Shown: positions 1 through 11,298 of the stretch, piece by piece
How the letters are laid out: each line of letters begins with the position of its first letter
Position numbering within the stretch: position 1 is the first letter of the stretch
Origin: Bipolaris cookei
Taxonomy: Eukaryota; Ascomycota; Dothideomycetes; Pleosporales; Pleosporaceae
Reading direction: 5' to 3'
Assembly: GCA_002286855.1 (NCBI GenBank)
Contig: NRSV01000003.1
Location: 235,159-299,158 of the forward strand
Length of the DNA stretch: 64,000 nt
Made by a program: the position numbers and the translations under genes
Notes under the pieces: generated by a model
What the model was told of the DNA's origin: nothing
The model's database searches: none
Seen by the model: the letters and a program-made list of their open reading frames with translations, nothing else

Positions 1-1091
1 AAATACCAAAATAATGCCGGTTACAGCCTCAGGCTGACAATACTAGGATATAACAATGGGTTTCCCGGGCACCTCAACCTCGATGCTTCAGTTAATTCCA
101 ATACCGCGCTTCATCATATCCGGACGGCAGGCAGTATTTCCATCTCACCAGAACTCTTCGAGAAGCTCTATCTCTCGCCCCCAAATAAAGTCAAAGGCGA
201 ACTGAGGAAGACTTTTGCTAACCCCACACCAATGTACGCTTTCTCTATTCCTTTTATCTTCTGTTGACAGCTACTAATATTAACAGCGCTATTATTGGGT
301 TCTTGCTGTCACTATTTCCACTGAGCATGACTCTTATGGGGTGGCGAGGTGCTGGAGGCAGTGGTGCGGCGAACATTGGGTGGTATTATTTTGCCGGGGG
401 TCTTCTAATGGTTCTTGGTGGCATTGGTGAAGTATGCATGGCCTTCTCGCTTCACCAAAGATGGTACTGACTGTCAATAGTGGATTTTAGGCAACACCTT
501 TCCATTCGTCGTATTCTGTTCATTTGGGGCTTTTTGGCTAGGCTTCGGCGCTACACTCCAACCTTTCTACAATGCATATGGAGCATACGCCAATCCTTCA
601 GTCCAAGGCAGCACGGGTCTGGGGTCTGTTGGCTTCAATGTCGGCATTGGTACGTCATGAGCAACATGAAATGCGTATGTGTTTTTGACCTTTATCATAG
701 GATACTTCCAAATCGCCATGGGCATGCTGTGCCTCATCTTCCTCATCTGTTCCATCCGTACGAACCTGGTCTTCTTCATGATCTTCTTTAGTCTGACACC
801 AGCATTCGGTCTTCTAGCGGGCAGCTATTTCCAGGCTGCCAATGGCAAGGCGTCTCTTGCTAAGAAGCTGGCCGAGGCTGCTGGTGCATTCTGCTTTGTT
901 GCCTGCTTATGCGGATGGTACATATTCTTTGCTATTATGCTGGCCAGTGTTGACTTTCCCTTTAATATTCCTAGTAAGTTGCTGGCTGCTCAAATCAATG
1001 ATTTTGTACTTGCTAAAGCAATACAGTTGTGGACCTGTCCAATGTAGTGAGAGGGGCGAGCCAGAAACGCAAAGTCGATCACGTCGAGTGA
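1..1091 (+). CDS. GPR1/FUN34/YaaH-family acetate transporter, 5' end outside window
   Basis: Membrane transporter of the Ady2/Gpr1/SatP family, which moves acetate and other short monocarboxylates across the plasma membrane. Exons read as <1-233, 287-431, 481-649, 701-973 and 1027-1091; all junctions are GT-AG and keep frame. The family signature FANPTP joins across the first intron to the first helix (IAIIGFLLSL). It is followed by LMGWRGAGG, the GNTFPF and FGATLQPFYNAYGAY segments, and a hydrophobic C-terminal half ending in a short cytosolic tail (VDLSNVVRGAS). This gives about six membrane helices, as expected for the family. No in-frame ATG precedes FANPTP inside the window, so the start lies upstream. 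Substrate is inferred from family only. Confidence 0.9.
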
Positions 1092-2047
1092 ACATACGGC
1101 GGTCAGCAAGTCATCGAAATGGAGTGAGATATATCCGAAATGGTTGATGTGTTAGTTGCCAAGGGGTTGGTCGTGGGACGGCAAGTAGATGAAACTTATG
1201 CTGTTCGCATCACGCGACCAAATGTGAGATTGCGAAATGCCGCACATATAGCCAAAAGACTGTTTGCCGACGTCCGTAGCTCGCGTAATGTTCATATAGT
1301 CACATTTGCCGACAAGAGATATAGTTATGATGGATCATAGCCCGACACTCGTCTGCAATGTACCCCAGGGTTCCTTGTCCAGTTGCTGGACGGACACTAC
1401 CGTGGAAACACATCGGTTGTATGAGCATCACGTTTTGCTGGAAGCACCAGAAGCACAAACTCTTACAGCTGACAGGCAGTCTGAGACAAATTATTTGAGG
1501 GGGCATAATATCTCAGTCTGCTTTCTGGACGGTGCTGCATCGCGCATTAACATTTGTGTAACAGGAGTGACATGTCTGACACTGGGAAATGATTTGCGGG
1601 TCTGCTGGCCCGAACCGTTCAAGCAAACCAGTGGTTCGTGCGTCTATACCAGTACTTATATGTATACAACACACGAACACTTGACGATAGTTAGCCAAAA
1701 GAAAGAAAAATCCACCCATGTTCACTGGTATCTCGACGTCATTTAAAATGATTTACCCGGTGGAAGTAAACAGCATGCAGCAGCACACGCACCACGACAT
1801 TGCCCCCACAACACAGCCGCGGAGACAAACGAGTACTTCATCAAGTAAATCCTCACAATCGCCCAATTTTTCCCGTCCATATCTGCAGCAGCCAGTAACA
1901 AAGAAGCCGGTTCCAAGATCATCTGGCGCTCTTCCCCTCGCAAACGCAGCACCAATATCACACCAAACCATCGTCGTAACACAAAAACCCCATATCAGCA
2001 GCAAAGGCCACCAACCCGTCCGCACCAAAACACGACGACGACCAAAA
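1092..2047. other. intergenic, no supported gene
   Basis: Spacer between the acetate transporter and the SDR gene. The SDR reading frame is open upstream to about 1718, but that 110-codon extension is low-complexity (His, Ser, Thr, Pro rich) and lies outside the SDR fold, so I treat it as leader sequence. An overlapping 146-codon frame (1306-1746) shows no domain or coding character that I recognise. Confidence 0.5.
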
Positions 2048-2758
2048 ATGGGGACCTACTTTTTAACAGGTGCCAACCGCGGCATTGGCCTTGAGTTTGT
2101 ACGACAACTTGCCGCCAACCCCTCCAACACCATCATCGCAGGCGTCCGCTCCAAATCCATCGACCTATCCGACCTCCACTCCCTAAATGCAAACAACAAC
2201 GTCTACATCGTCGAGTGCGACGTCAGTTCCCTCGACTCACTTTCTGGCATCGAATTCCGCGTCGCCGAGATCCTCAGCAAAAAAAGCAGCAACCTCGACT
2301 TCCTGTTCAACATCGCCGGCATAAATGCTACCAGCAGCGACACGAGCCTGACACTTGACCCAAAAAGCATGGCCGGGCACATGCAAACTAACGTGCTTGG
2401 TCCCGCGAAAATCGTCCAGAGCCTGCGCAAGTACCTCGCTCGCGGCGCCACCGTGCTGAATATGTCGTCTGGACTAGGTAGTCTGGTTGTTGCATCGGAA
2501 ATTACAAAATGCTGCACGTATAGTATGTCGAAGGCTGCGCTGAATATGTTGACTGTGCATCAGAGTAAGGATCTCAAGGGGAATGGGATCAAGGTTGTTT
2601 GCATGGATCCTGGTTGGGTTAAGACGAGGATGGGGGGTGAGGGGGCGGTGCTCGAGGTGCAAGATAGTGTGAGGAATATGTTGGATGTTGTGGCAAGGTT
2701 GAAGGAGGCGGATAGTGGAAAGTTTTATAGACAGGATGGGGAGATTGTGCCGTGGTGA
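2048..2758 (+). CDS. short-chain dehydrogenase/reductase (SDR), C-factor/sniffer-like
   Basis: Single-exon 236-residue NAD(P)-dependent oxidoreductase with a classical SDR Rossmann fold. The cofactor motif TGANRGIG is at residues 8-15. An NIAG variant of the usual NNAG lies near residue 87. The catalytic serine is in NMSSGLGS and the YxxxK pair is in YSMSK. The DPGWVKTRMGG segment after the active site is typical of the C-signal/sniffer-like subgroup. I chose the ATG at 2048 because it gives the compact length usual for this subgroup, with the glycine motif right at the N-terminus. A longer in-frame start at 1748 is possible. The substrate cannot be inferred. Confidence 0.88.
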   Translation: MGTYFLTGANRGIGLEFVRQLAANPSNTIIAGVRSKSIDLSDLHSLNANNNVYIVECDVSSLDSLSGIEFRVAEILSKKSSNLDFLFNIAGINATSSDTSLTLDPKSMAGHMQTNVLGPAKIVQSLRKYLARGATVLNMSSGLGSLVVASEITKCCTYSMSKAALNMLTVHQSKDLKGNGIKVVCMDPGWVKTRMGGEGAVLEVQDSVRNMLDVVARLKEADSGKFYRQDGEIVPW

Positions 2759-4056
2759 GGGGGTGAGGGGTTGGGGGAATATGTTAATTACTTTTACGAT
2801 CTTTGGATAAGAGATTGTGCATTGCAAAAATGTTCAGACGTCGGGATCCTTGTGCGTATCTTTGGGTTCTAAGACATTTTTAGTTCTCTTGGTTTTTTTC
2901 TGTTTCTTACGCCCTTTTTTTTGGTGAAACTACCACGCTCCAGTTTTGTTGCTGATGGTCCGATTGCTTGAAGTGACTGATTATTTTAGGATGATTGCCC
3001 TTTTCTATATTAAACACATCTCCGTCTTCAAATCGATACACTGTAGTAAACCTATTGTAAGGATACCTGAACTCGAATTACCATCTGGCACACTTTCACT
3101 TCGAATGCGTAAGATATTCCACTTTCCAGCCCCATTCCCCTACCTAACAAGTTACCAACTCATCGATATAAAGCCCCTCGAATTCCACTCTTGATACCCA
3201 AACTTCTGCTTGTACAAACAAGAATCACTTCCCTCCAACCCATTTTCCGCCTGTTGGCACGATAAAGGGTGTGGTTGAGTCAAAACAGCTGCAGTTGCAC
3301 AAAACACTAAATGAAGACTTGACTGATTTGACTAGCTACTGGGCTATCGACGTAGCTATATACTCAGCAGTAGCAGGCAAGGCTGCAGCTGCTGAAACGT
3401 GTGTTCCCCTGCTGAGACGCGTATACCCCTGCTGGGGCCTGTATGCCCGTAGCAAGACCGAGATAAGACTGGTGTCGTCAGCTCGATTCCAATATATGTC
3501 CCAACACCGCCAGTACATTGTCCCCCACATGCGTATACTGCATCACCAAAGCATACGCAACCTTGAATTTCACCCACCTCCTATTCCCACATAAATCTCG
3601 ACATACCTTATGAACCCATTAAGCGCGCCCTCTTCTTCTACGTCACATGCCCTCGACCTCACACAATCTCCCCAAGCAACAAACTGGTGAACATATGGTA
3701 AGATGGTCATGTTGCGCTTCCTTTTGCATACAATGTCTTTTGCAAATCATCTTGAAATAAAGATGATAAAATCCCACAATTCTTGAATCACACATTAGAC
3801 ACAACACTTACGCCAAGGCTTATACAATCAGAACGATGATAGAAAAAAAAGTAGTATACTGCGATATCCATCTATTCAAGTCAACGTCCCGCACTCCAGA
3901 AAATGCAGCGCTAAGCCTTACAAAGCCACCAGCAACCAAAGAAAACCCTCACAACTGACAAAATCTATTTCTCTTGCTCACAAAAAGAGGATGCTACGCA
4001 AGACACACTACTCAATCAACTCTTCCATCCCACCCGCTCTGCCCCCCATCCCAACT
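2759..4056. other. intergenic, convergent 3' regions
   Basis: Holds the 3' flanks of the SDR gene (plus strand) and the mannosidase gene (minus strand). It is AT-rich with several T-runs. The longest open frame (3271-3594, 107 codons) has no recognisable feature. I see no gene. Confidence 0.5.
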
Positions 4057-5970
4057 CTACACAGCCTTCGGCCGCCTAAAAGGATGCGCCTCAGTATTAA
4101 ACACCCACTCATCAAGACTAATCATATCCGGGGTACTAAACACGAGATAAAAATACTTGAGCGTCTCCGCCGTCCAAAACGATTCCATCTTATTCTCGAC
4201 GTTCTTCTCACGCATACCCGATTGCCCCGCTGCACCAGACACAGTAGTAGGAGTAGCATCCTGCGGTGCAGCAAACGTAACATCGCGGACCTGGCCGTAC
4301 GCATATGGCGTTTGGGTGGCAGCAACGATGCTATTGAACATTGCCCATGCGCTGTCGAGGTACTGCCGGTCACCCGTGATGCGGTACATGATGAAGACTG
4401 ACTCGATTGCTTCGGGGCGGAGGAGATACCGGCGATCGCGGATATTAGTAAAGGCGGTGGGAATACTGTATTTTTCGACCGCAGCATCGAGATCGTCAAT
4501 GTACTTGTTGCCGTAGTGGCTGAGGACGCCTTCGGCCCAGGTGGTGCGGTTCCAGGGGCAGGATGTGCGCGATTCGCAAGGGACCATGTCGAAGGTTTCA
4601 GGCATGATGCCGGTTTGGGTGGCGGCATAGCTGTAGACGCAGCCCTTTGTGAGTTTTGCGCCGAGGTCGACGTGTTCTTTGATGGAGAAGATGCGGCCTG
4701 CTAGACCGAACATGCCACCGATAAAGCATGTTAGGTGCTGCATGGTTGGGTTTAGAGTGATTTGGTCGCTATATGCAGAAACGTCGCCGCAAAGCAACAA
4801 GTTCTCGCCATGGTCACTGTCAGGCACCATTGGCCTGAAAAGCATGTACTCGTCAATCTTCTTTGCAGAATCGCGGTACAGCTTCTCGTACACGGGTTCC
4901 ACACCACCGAGCAGCGCATGCATCTTGGGGAAATACTCGTACGTGCTATCTGCTAGCGCGCCAATGGAAAAGGAGCCTGATACAGCGAAATCCTCACGCG
5001 CGACATTGACCATAGTCGGCCAAAGCCCCGGTATTTGTGTAGAATTCTGGACACGGTCCATAAGCAGAGTGACCCTGGCTACGGCATCATAATACTTTGG
5101 CTCAGACGTGATCTGTGCAAGGCGCGTAAATTCCATGGTCAACGAGCCAAGGCAGGCAAAACAAATATTAGTCTCGGCATCAAAGGCAGTTCGGTCAACT
5201 TTCTTTGCCTTTTCCACACTCATCCAGCCTAGCGGCGTGTTATTCGTAGTGTCAAAGGCCCGGTACAGCATTTCTCCAAGTTGAATTGCTTTCTTAAGCA
5301 AGATTGGCTTGCCGCTCATGTCGTATGCGCTCAGCAAACCCCCTAGGTATCGAATTGTCGTTTCAAAGACGCTGACACTCGTGAGGTCCGTCCTGCCGAA
5401 GTCGATTTCCGCAACTGCCTCTACAGCCTCGTCAAACTCTTCTCGAAGGCCCATAATCCACAGGGTATCGAGTGAATCGACCAAGGTAGCGCCCCAGCCA
5501 CCAAACGACTCCTCGCCTTCTGCCGTGACAGGCTTGAGCTCATCCTGTGCCCAAGCGTATGCCCTGTAGCTCTCCCACGTACGCTTAAAGACATTCCGTA
5601 CTGCAATTCTTTGTGACTCCCTCTGGTTTCTCTGTGCACGTGTTTCGGGAAAGTATTCAACCTGGATGCGCGGGAGTTTGTGGGGTTTGCTGGTCGGCAG
5701 CGGGATGTAGGACGAAATGCGGTTTACAAAAGGGGCTTTGCGCCAATCGTACGACTGCTGCGATTCGAGGCTGGCGAGACTGGGTCCTTGGTGCATGTAC
5801 GCTTCGTGGTCTTCAAAAGGAACGGCCAACGGGTCGATGGGCTCCCCGAAGAACCTATAGCATACGCCGAACAGGACAGCCGCACCGAGCGCGTAGAGCA
5901 AGAATCGTTTATGTTGCCGGGACATGGGCTGCTGGTATGGTACCCCGCGGGGCACTTTGATCCTACGCAT
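4057..5970 (-). CDS. class I alpha-1,2-mannosidase, glycoside hydrolase family 47
   Basis: Single-exon 637-residue type II membrane glycosidase that trims alpha-1,2-mannose from N-glycans in the ER/Golgi. A short basic cytosolic tail precedes one signal-anchor helix (about residues 25-41, FLLYALGAAVLFGVCYRFF). A stem follows, then the GH47 (alpha/alpha)7 barrel from about residue 118 (RNVFKRTWESYR). Family motifs are present: ESFGGWGATLVDSLDTLWIM, HLTCFIGGMF, YLLRPEAIES, SFWTAETLKYFYL and the C-terminal calcium-binding VFNTEAHPF. The catalytic acidic residues expected in these blocks are retained, so the enzyme looks functional. ER type versus Golgi type cannot be settled by eye. The protein ends 11 residues after NTEAHPF, as usual. 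Confidence 0.95.
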   Translation of the reverse strand: MRRIKVPRGVPYQQPMSRQHKRFLLYALGAAVLFGVCYRFFGEPIDPLAVPFEDHEAYMHQGPSLASLESQQSYDWRKAPFVNRISSYIPLPTSKPHKLPRIQVEYFPETRAQRNQRESQRIAVRNVFKRTWESYRAYAWAQDELKPVTAEGEESFGGWGATLVDSLDTLWIMGLREEFDEAVEAVAEIDFGRTDLTSVSVFETTIRYLGGLLSAYDMSGKPILLKKAIQLGEMLYRAFDTTNNTPLGWMSVEKAKKVDRTAFDAETNICFACLGSLTMEFTRLAQITSEPKYYDAVARVTLLMDRVQNSTQIPGLWPTMVNVAREDFAVSGSFSIGALADSTYEYFPKMHALLGGVEPVYEKLYRDSAKKIDEYMLFRPMVPDSDHGENLLLCGDVSAYSDQITLNPTMQHLTCFIGGMFGLAGRIFSIKEHVDLGAKLTKGCVYSYAATQTGIMPETFDMVPCESRTSCPWNRTTWAEGVLSHYGNKYIDDLDAAVEKYSIPTAFTNIRDRRYLLRPEAIESVFIMYRITGDRQYLDSAWAMFNSIVAATQTPYAYGQVRDVTFAAPQDATPTTVSGAAGQSGMREKNVENKMESFWTAETLKYFYLVFSTPDMISLDEWVFNTEAHPFRRPKAV

Positions 5971-6881
5971 AGTGAGATGTGCGGTTGAAACTATAGTTGC
6001 TCATTGAGTGAACGATTTAAAGGAGATTGGAACGACCAAGTAAGCAGCCACCACCGACCGTGTACTGCCTACAAGGCTGGACTAGGACAATTGCACCGTG
6101 CCAGAGTGTCAAGTAACAGAGCGACAAGAGGTGTTTAGTGCAAAGGTGCTGACCCGGGGGCGTTATAATATACGAAATATAGTGGAGATGAACTCAGCAC
6201 TTTAGGACACTTCTCAGGTGAGAGACAACGTAGGGAACGTGACCCATATGCCAAGGCAACATAGATTGTCGATCAAACCGAAGCTACACGACGAGGTCGT
6301 TCCGGTAGCCGTAGCGTTAGTAAAATTCACCATGGAGCGTGGCGTTGGAAACATACAACGGTGCGTACAGGCAACCGTGTACTTGACTGCAATGCATGGG
6401 TTCAGTTGCAGGGGCTTGCGCTAAAGGCGGCCCCTCTCCCCTGCGCATTGGCTCCAACGCGAACCACACCACTCATGTAGCGAATCGTCAGTATAATGAC
6501 AGCCAATATAAGCTGCTCCTCTTCTCCTGCCAGAATGACCCAGTATGCACCATGCAGTCCAATTGGTCAAATGTCATTAATTTGCTCCATCATTTCGTCT
6601 TACATACAATACACAGCCAGTCGCCCAAAGACCCAGAAGCCCAACACCATGCCTTTTTTTCTCTAAACCTCATGCGGTCTTCATCCAGGAACGCCAGCTA
6701 TTGTACAGTGGGCAGCGGAGGCCGCCCGTAGAGTGGTGAGAGATACGCCAAGATCGACGGTATAGATGTAAACAGTGTCGAAAATAGAAAAGACGATAAC
6801 ATCATTGCGACAAATACTCTGAAACCTCGGAACGCCTACGACGGCGGGAACATTGTAGCTCAAGACACAATTGTTCTTGGT
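5971..6881. other. intergenic between mannosidase promoter and TIM23 3' end
   Basis: Contains the upstream region of the GH47 gene and the 3' flank of TIM23, both on the minus strand. Open frames at 6396-6731 and 6681-6863 have no recognisable protein character. I see no RNA gene or repeat. Confidence 0.5.
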
Positions 6882-7672
6882 TTACTCAGATTTTTGATCA
6901 GGCTCGAAAAAGACCTTGCGTGTTATCTGAGTCATCGTTAGTGAATTTCCTAGCTTCAATGGCTGTCCAACTTACCGCCCAGGATCCCGCTACAGTGGCG
7001 CAAATACCCGAACTAATAGCCATTTGCCTCGTCCCTCTTGTGCTCTTGAAGATAGCACCGCTCAAGGCGCCGGCGACTATGCTGTTGCTCATCTCATGCT
7101 TTCCTCTGTAGTAGCCAATAGTGCTGTTTATTCCATTGTACACCATGGCAATCACACCTGCACTGTTTCCCAAAAACGGCCCTCTCCGCGTTATCGCATT
7201 GAGTACACCGTTGAGTCGCAACCGTGGTGGCATGCTGGGCGGGTTCTTCTGGAGTCCCTCAGCAAGTCCCCATGCGCCACCAATCGTCAGCGCCGTCAGG
7301 TACGAAACCCCGGTGCCATAACATAAGTCGTCTGACCAGCCACGCGAGGGCAGGGCCGATTGCGAGCCAGGGAGATCAGATGGGAGTTGATCTTCGAGTG
7401 AGAGGTATTCAAGCGTCTGTTGGTTGAGGCCCGCAAGAGGGTGCAATTGTGAAGGGTCGAGGATGAACTCGGAGGGGTTCTGGATGGCGGTGCTGGGGTC
7501 GAATGGTGCGGGCTGGAAAGTATCTTCTTTTACAAAGTCGTTATTTTGTGGCGGTTGTGGTGCAGCCTCCTTGGCCTTGCGTCCTGTTAATGTATCCCAG
7601 CTGGCATGGGTGTCAGCTGGTCTAGAATTGAGGGTTGATTGGGAATCACAAAGAAAGCACATACATAGCCAT
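6882..7672 (-). CDS. TIM23: mitochondrial inner-membrane import channel subunit Tim23
   Basis: Channel subunit of the TIM23 presequence translocase. Exons on the minus strand: 7672-7665 (8 nt, ATGGCTAT), 7600-6976 and 6926-6882; 225 residues. The N-terminus joins across intron 1 as MAIWDTLTGRK, the style of fungal Tim23. A proline-rich intermembrane-space region (LDPSQLHPLAGL) follows, then the Tim17/22/23 domain: GVSYLTALTIGGAWGL, LNGVLNAITRRGPFLGNSAG, MSNSIVAGALSGAIFKS and a last helix. The 49-nt second intron has a CTAAC branch site and restores the conserved tail GSWAITRKVFFEPDQ; without splicing the frame reads into another short tail. The gene is divergent from URA5, 354 bp away. Confidence 0.95.
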
Positions 7673-8026
7673 ATTGAAGATGTCGTGCTGTGTCGGTATA
7701 AAGAAAAGATAAGAAGCTGCGCCGGATCGCTATCAAGACCCCTAACCCACAAAATATGGGGATAGAAGAAAGCAGGGCAAGGAAAAGCGTGAGATGGCGC
7801 AGGGCAGAGAGGCGCAGGGCAATGGGGGCGTGTGCTGGGGCGTCGGCGGTGATGTCGCGAAAACTTCTGGCGAGCAACATTGAACAGTGACGAACAACAC
7901 CGTGCACGGACCTTTTTCGAAGGGTCTCTGCTTCCGAGCTCGGAAAGAAATCATGGAAAACGCCCACCACCCTCGGAACACACACTCACCCATACCCACC
8001 CTACGGCCCAGGAGCAGCAATTCGTC
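7673..8026. promoter_or_regulatory. shared promoter region of TIM23 and URA5
   Basis: The 354 bp between the two divergent start codons must hold both promoters. I see pyrimidine-rich stretches on the URA5 side but no element that I can name with confidence. Confidence 0.5.
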
Positions 8027-8728
8027 ATGGCACTCCCAGAATTCAAACAAAACTTCCTCAAGGACTGTGTGTCGGCGGGTGCGCTAAAGTTTGGCACTTT
8101 CACCCTCAAGTCCAAGCGCATATCGCCCTACTTTTTCAATGCGGGGCTATTCCACAGAGCCGACTTGCTACGCTCGATATCCTCAGCCTACGCCCACACA
8201 CTCAAGGCGCACGGGGAGGCTGATGTCTCTTTCCAATGGGACATCCTCTTCGGGCCCGCATACAAGGGCATTCCTCTCGCAGCGGCAACAGTTGATAAAC
8301 TCGCCGATCTGGATCTTGCCAAGTACGGACAGAAGAGCTACAGTTTCAACCGCAAAGAAGCAAAGGACCACGGTGAAGGTGGTAACATTGTCGGTGCAAG
8401 CCTCAAGGGAAAGAAGATTGTTATCGTCGACGACGTCATCACCGCTGGTACTGCGATCCGAGAGGCTATCGACATCATCAAGAAAGAAGGTGGAGAATTA
8501 GTTGGTATCATTGTTGCCTTTGACAGGCAAGAAAAAACACCTACTGCTACCGATGATGACGGCAAGCCTGGGCCAAGTGCAATTGGCGAGGTGAGGAAGC
8601 AGTACGGCATCCCAGTGCTTGCTATCCTGACACTGGACGATGTGATCGAGTATTTGAGGAGACTGGGCGGAGAGGAGGACTTAAAGAGGCTAGATGAGTA
8701 CAGAGCCAAATACAGGGCCAGCGACTAA
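8027..8728 (+). CDS. URA5: orotate phosphoribosyltransferase
   Basis: Intronless 233-residue enzyme that converts orotate and PRPP to orotidine 5'-phosphate, step five of pyrimidine synthesis. The start [16 protein letters not shown] is typical of fungal OPRTases. The frame is open a further 49 codons upstream, but those residues do not fit the family. Substrate-binding segments are visible: [30 protein letters not shown] and the lysine-rich catalytic loop region ([15 protein letters not shown]). The PRPP-binding motif [15 protein letters not shown] is near residue 135. It ends LDEYRAKY, also usual. It is divergent from TIM23. Confidence 0.96.
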   Translation: MALPEFKQNFLKDCVSAGALKFGTFTLKSKRISPYFFNAGLFHRADLLRSISSAYAHTLKAHGEADVSFQWDILFGPAYKGIPLAAATVDKLADLDLAKYGQKSYSFNRKEAKDHGEGGNIVGASLKGKKIVIVDDVITAGTAIREAIDIIKKEGGELVGIIVAFDRQEKTPTATDDDGKPGPSAIGEVRKQYGIPVLAILTLDDVIEYLRRLGGEEDLKRLDEYRAKYRASD

Positions 8729-9248
8729 GATGAGGGGGAGTTCCTTGGAGATAGATTATGATACCACGACGACTTAGATCATGCAGGCATGGCAGAGCAA
8801 GCATGAAAAGACTTGCTGGCTCGAATACTACCTGCTTTGTATCCAATGCCATTTCCATAAAAGTTTTTTCTTTTCAAAGTGTCTGACTGCTTATTCTCTC
8901 TCCTTCAATTTCTATCACCCTGCTCACTTTGAAAAATATTTTGCTCTTCATCACACAGCCAGGAAGATTGCACAATACATGACATGATGCATAAGCCATT
9001 CGGCAGTCAATGTTGCAGAGGTATTCATCATCTCTTCATGCCAGGACTCGAGCTGAATATCGGTAGCGTAATGTATAGTCGTACAGACTAACGTAAAACG
9101 CCCATCGTTTTGATAGGCAAAAGAAGCAGCTACCTCGTGCAGACTCATCGAAGATACCCATCATCAACTCTGAAGACCCGCCTCTCAGGCCGTAGTCCCA
9201 GGCCCCGAACGCCAAATTACATAGCACCTGGTAATCATCGCCAATCAC
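8729..9248. other. convergent intergenic, URA5 and TIF35 3' flanks
   Basis: AT-rich 520 bp between two converging genes. I see no gene or structured element. Confidence 0.5.
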
Positions 9249-10281
9249 TTAAGCCTTCTTAGCAAACTCGACACGAAGGATAAGATGGCCGAAACCGACT
9301 GCAGCCTCATTAGTAAAGTTCCGGCATGAAAAAACCGACAGCAAGACTTACATCCGTCCATCTTCTCGCACGCCTTTGCAGCGTCTGATCGGTCTGCATA
9401 GCTGACAAAGGCGAAACCCTTGGCGCGACCAGTTTCCCTGTCCTTGGCCAAGAAGACCCTGGTAACATGTCCGTATCTTGAGAACATGTCACGCAAATCT
9501 TGCTCCTCGGCAAACTCGGAAACGTTGGTGACACGGAGTGTGGCGCTGTCGTCGCGATCAAACTTGCCGCCCATCTTCTCGCCAGCACCACCACGTCCGC
9601 GCAGATGTGGTGGCACATATCCTCCAGATCCAGCACCAAGACCGCCTGATGCGCCAACGCCGGGCGCATCGTCGGGCATGTCTGCAGGCGCAACATCGCC
9701 CTCGGGAGCCATGGTATCCTTGAACGGACATTTTGTGGTGAAATGGTCGCCCTGGCAAATACGACACTTGATCTTTGCGTTCTTGAGCTCGGCCTTCTTC
9801 TTCGCCTCGTCGCCCTTGTCCTCGGTGCTTGCTTTCCAGTTCGATACTGGCCGGAACACAATGTTCTCGGCCACGGAGACGGTATCTGTTTGTGGACCGG
9901 GTGGCTTGCCTTTTTCTTGACCAAACTTGGCCCATTGCTTTCGTTCGGCGACACGTGGGTTTACGACTTGCTTGACAACGGTCTTCTTGATGCGGCGGGT
10001 GGTTTTGATCTTCTTACCATCCTCAATACGGTAGGAGATGACTGTTTCGGTTCCGTCTTTGTTCTTGATGATTTGGTTGGGTGGGAGGGAGGTGAGGGAC
10101 TCCTCATCATCTTCTTCCGCCCAGTCGGTGCGGCTACATGGCAATCGTCAGCATACAGACTTTTTATTGACGGTCGGTTGAGGCGAAATAGATGACGGTT
10201 TGGCGCCCCAGAGAATCCAGGACAGCGGAATGCGCATGAACGCACAGGGCGCAGATAAACTCACCCTGCAGGTCGTGACAT
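9249..10281 (-). CDS. TIF35: translation initiation factor eIF3 subunit G
   Basis: RNA-binding subunit of the eIF3 complex, acting in scanning and reinitiation on the 40S ribosome. Exons on the minus strand: 10281-10265 (17 nt), 10133-9352 and 9298-9249; 282 residues. The first tiny exon gives MSRPAG and joins to [11 protein letters not shown], the usual acidic start. Next comes the eIF3g N-terminal domain ([31 protein letters not shown]). A CCHC zinc knuckle ([13 protein letters not shown]) sits at about residues 125-137. A Gly-rich linker with [11 protein letters not shown] leads to a C-terminal RRM with RNP2 LRVTNV and RNP1 KGFAFVSY. The last 53-nt intron splits the RRM and restores [15 protein letters not shown] at the end. 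Confidence 0.94.
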
Positions 10282-11298
10282 GTCAGCGGTTCTGTATGTG
10301 CTTTTCTGTGTAGGCGTCGGTCCTGTATGAAGTCGGGGTTGTTGTCAGATACAGCACGGTAAGAAGTGGCGGCCAGTGGGGCAATTCAATGTGTGCGCTG
10401 CGCCGCCAAGATTTCGCGCTAATAGCACCGTTCAGTCACCGTCTACGTCTGACTTGGCCCTAATACTGCAAGCGCTCAGACTTGGGCTCAAGTAGGATGG
10501 ATAGGCTATGAGTATTGCCCGACATATACATTGGGTCGATGGGATTTATGATTGAGGACACTGGTCGTATGCATCCAAATGCACCACCGCGGTTCTTAAA
10601 GCCCATCACTTCACTCTTATATGCAATTGCGAGATACTGACTCTGCGCCCACACCTTTATATACTTAGTACTGTGCACAAAAATATTTGTTGGTCCCGCT
10701 GATACATTATCCTTTTCCTTGATTTCACCATTTTTACATGGCGTATGAAAGATATGTACTTAATGTCGTTTTCCGTCCGTGCGACATCACATGAGCTATC
10801 TGGGATACTTAACTCAGGCAACTACACTTGACTTCTTTCTCTTACCTCCCTTTTAACCCGCTACCACCCTCAACCCTCTCGTTGGCAATTGAGCGACCTG
10901 TACTTGACTCGAGCGACCTAAATAAAATTGCCTTTCACAGGTGCTGCTTTAGCGCCTTCCCTGCCCTAGCATCTCACAGTTACACACCTGTCTGGCCTAT
11001 GACAAGGTGACCACTAGCGAATCCCCGCTGTCGTATGTTTTTGGTTCTGCAACTTTTTATTTTTTGCCCAAGTTGCGCAAGTCACATGGGCAGGGTCTTG
11101 GTGTGTTAGTTACAGTTGTCAGTCCAGATTGCTTAAATCACCAGTTGCGGTTCTCTCCTGGTAATCAAAACATGTCATTTGCGTATTTCTAACAAAGGTA
11201 GTAATGAGCTATAGGTAACCTTATCCCATTTCAAGAATTCATTCTTTTTTGAAACCTCAAAACTCACTCAATCAATAATTGACTTTGTATCGCCACGT
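10282..11298. other. intergenic with a 5S rRNA-like remnant
   Basis: Upstream region of TIF35 and 3' flank of the next minus-strand gene. Apart from the 5S-like fragment at about 11003-11040 I see only AT-rich sequence and short unconvincing frames. Confidence 0.5.
11003..11040 (+). pseudogene. 3' fragment of a 5S rRNA gene
   Basis: About 35 nt matches the end of fungal 5S rRNA as I know it: GTGACCACTAGCGAATCCC then CGCTGTCGTATG, with three apparent differences from the common form, followed by a T-run like a Pol III terminator. The 5' two thirds of a 5S gene, with its internal promoter, is not seen upstream, so this should be a dead 3' remnant rather than an active dispersed copy. Confidence 0.6.

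Noticed and set aside
1306..1746. 146-codon plus-strand open frame
   Set aside because: No domain, signal peptide or composition typical of a protein, and it overlaps other frames in spacer DNA.
1718..2047. N-terminal extension of the SDR frame
   Set aside because: Low-complexity residues outside the SDR fold; the ATG at 2048 gives the normal protein.
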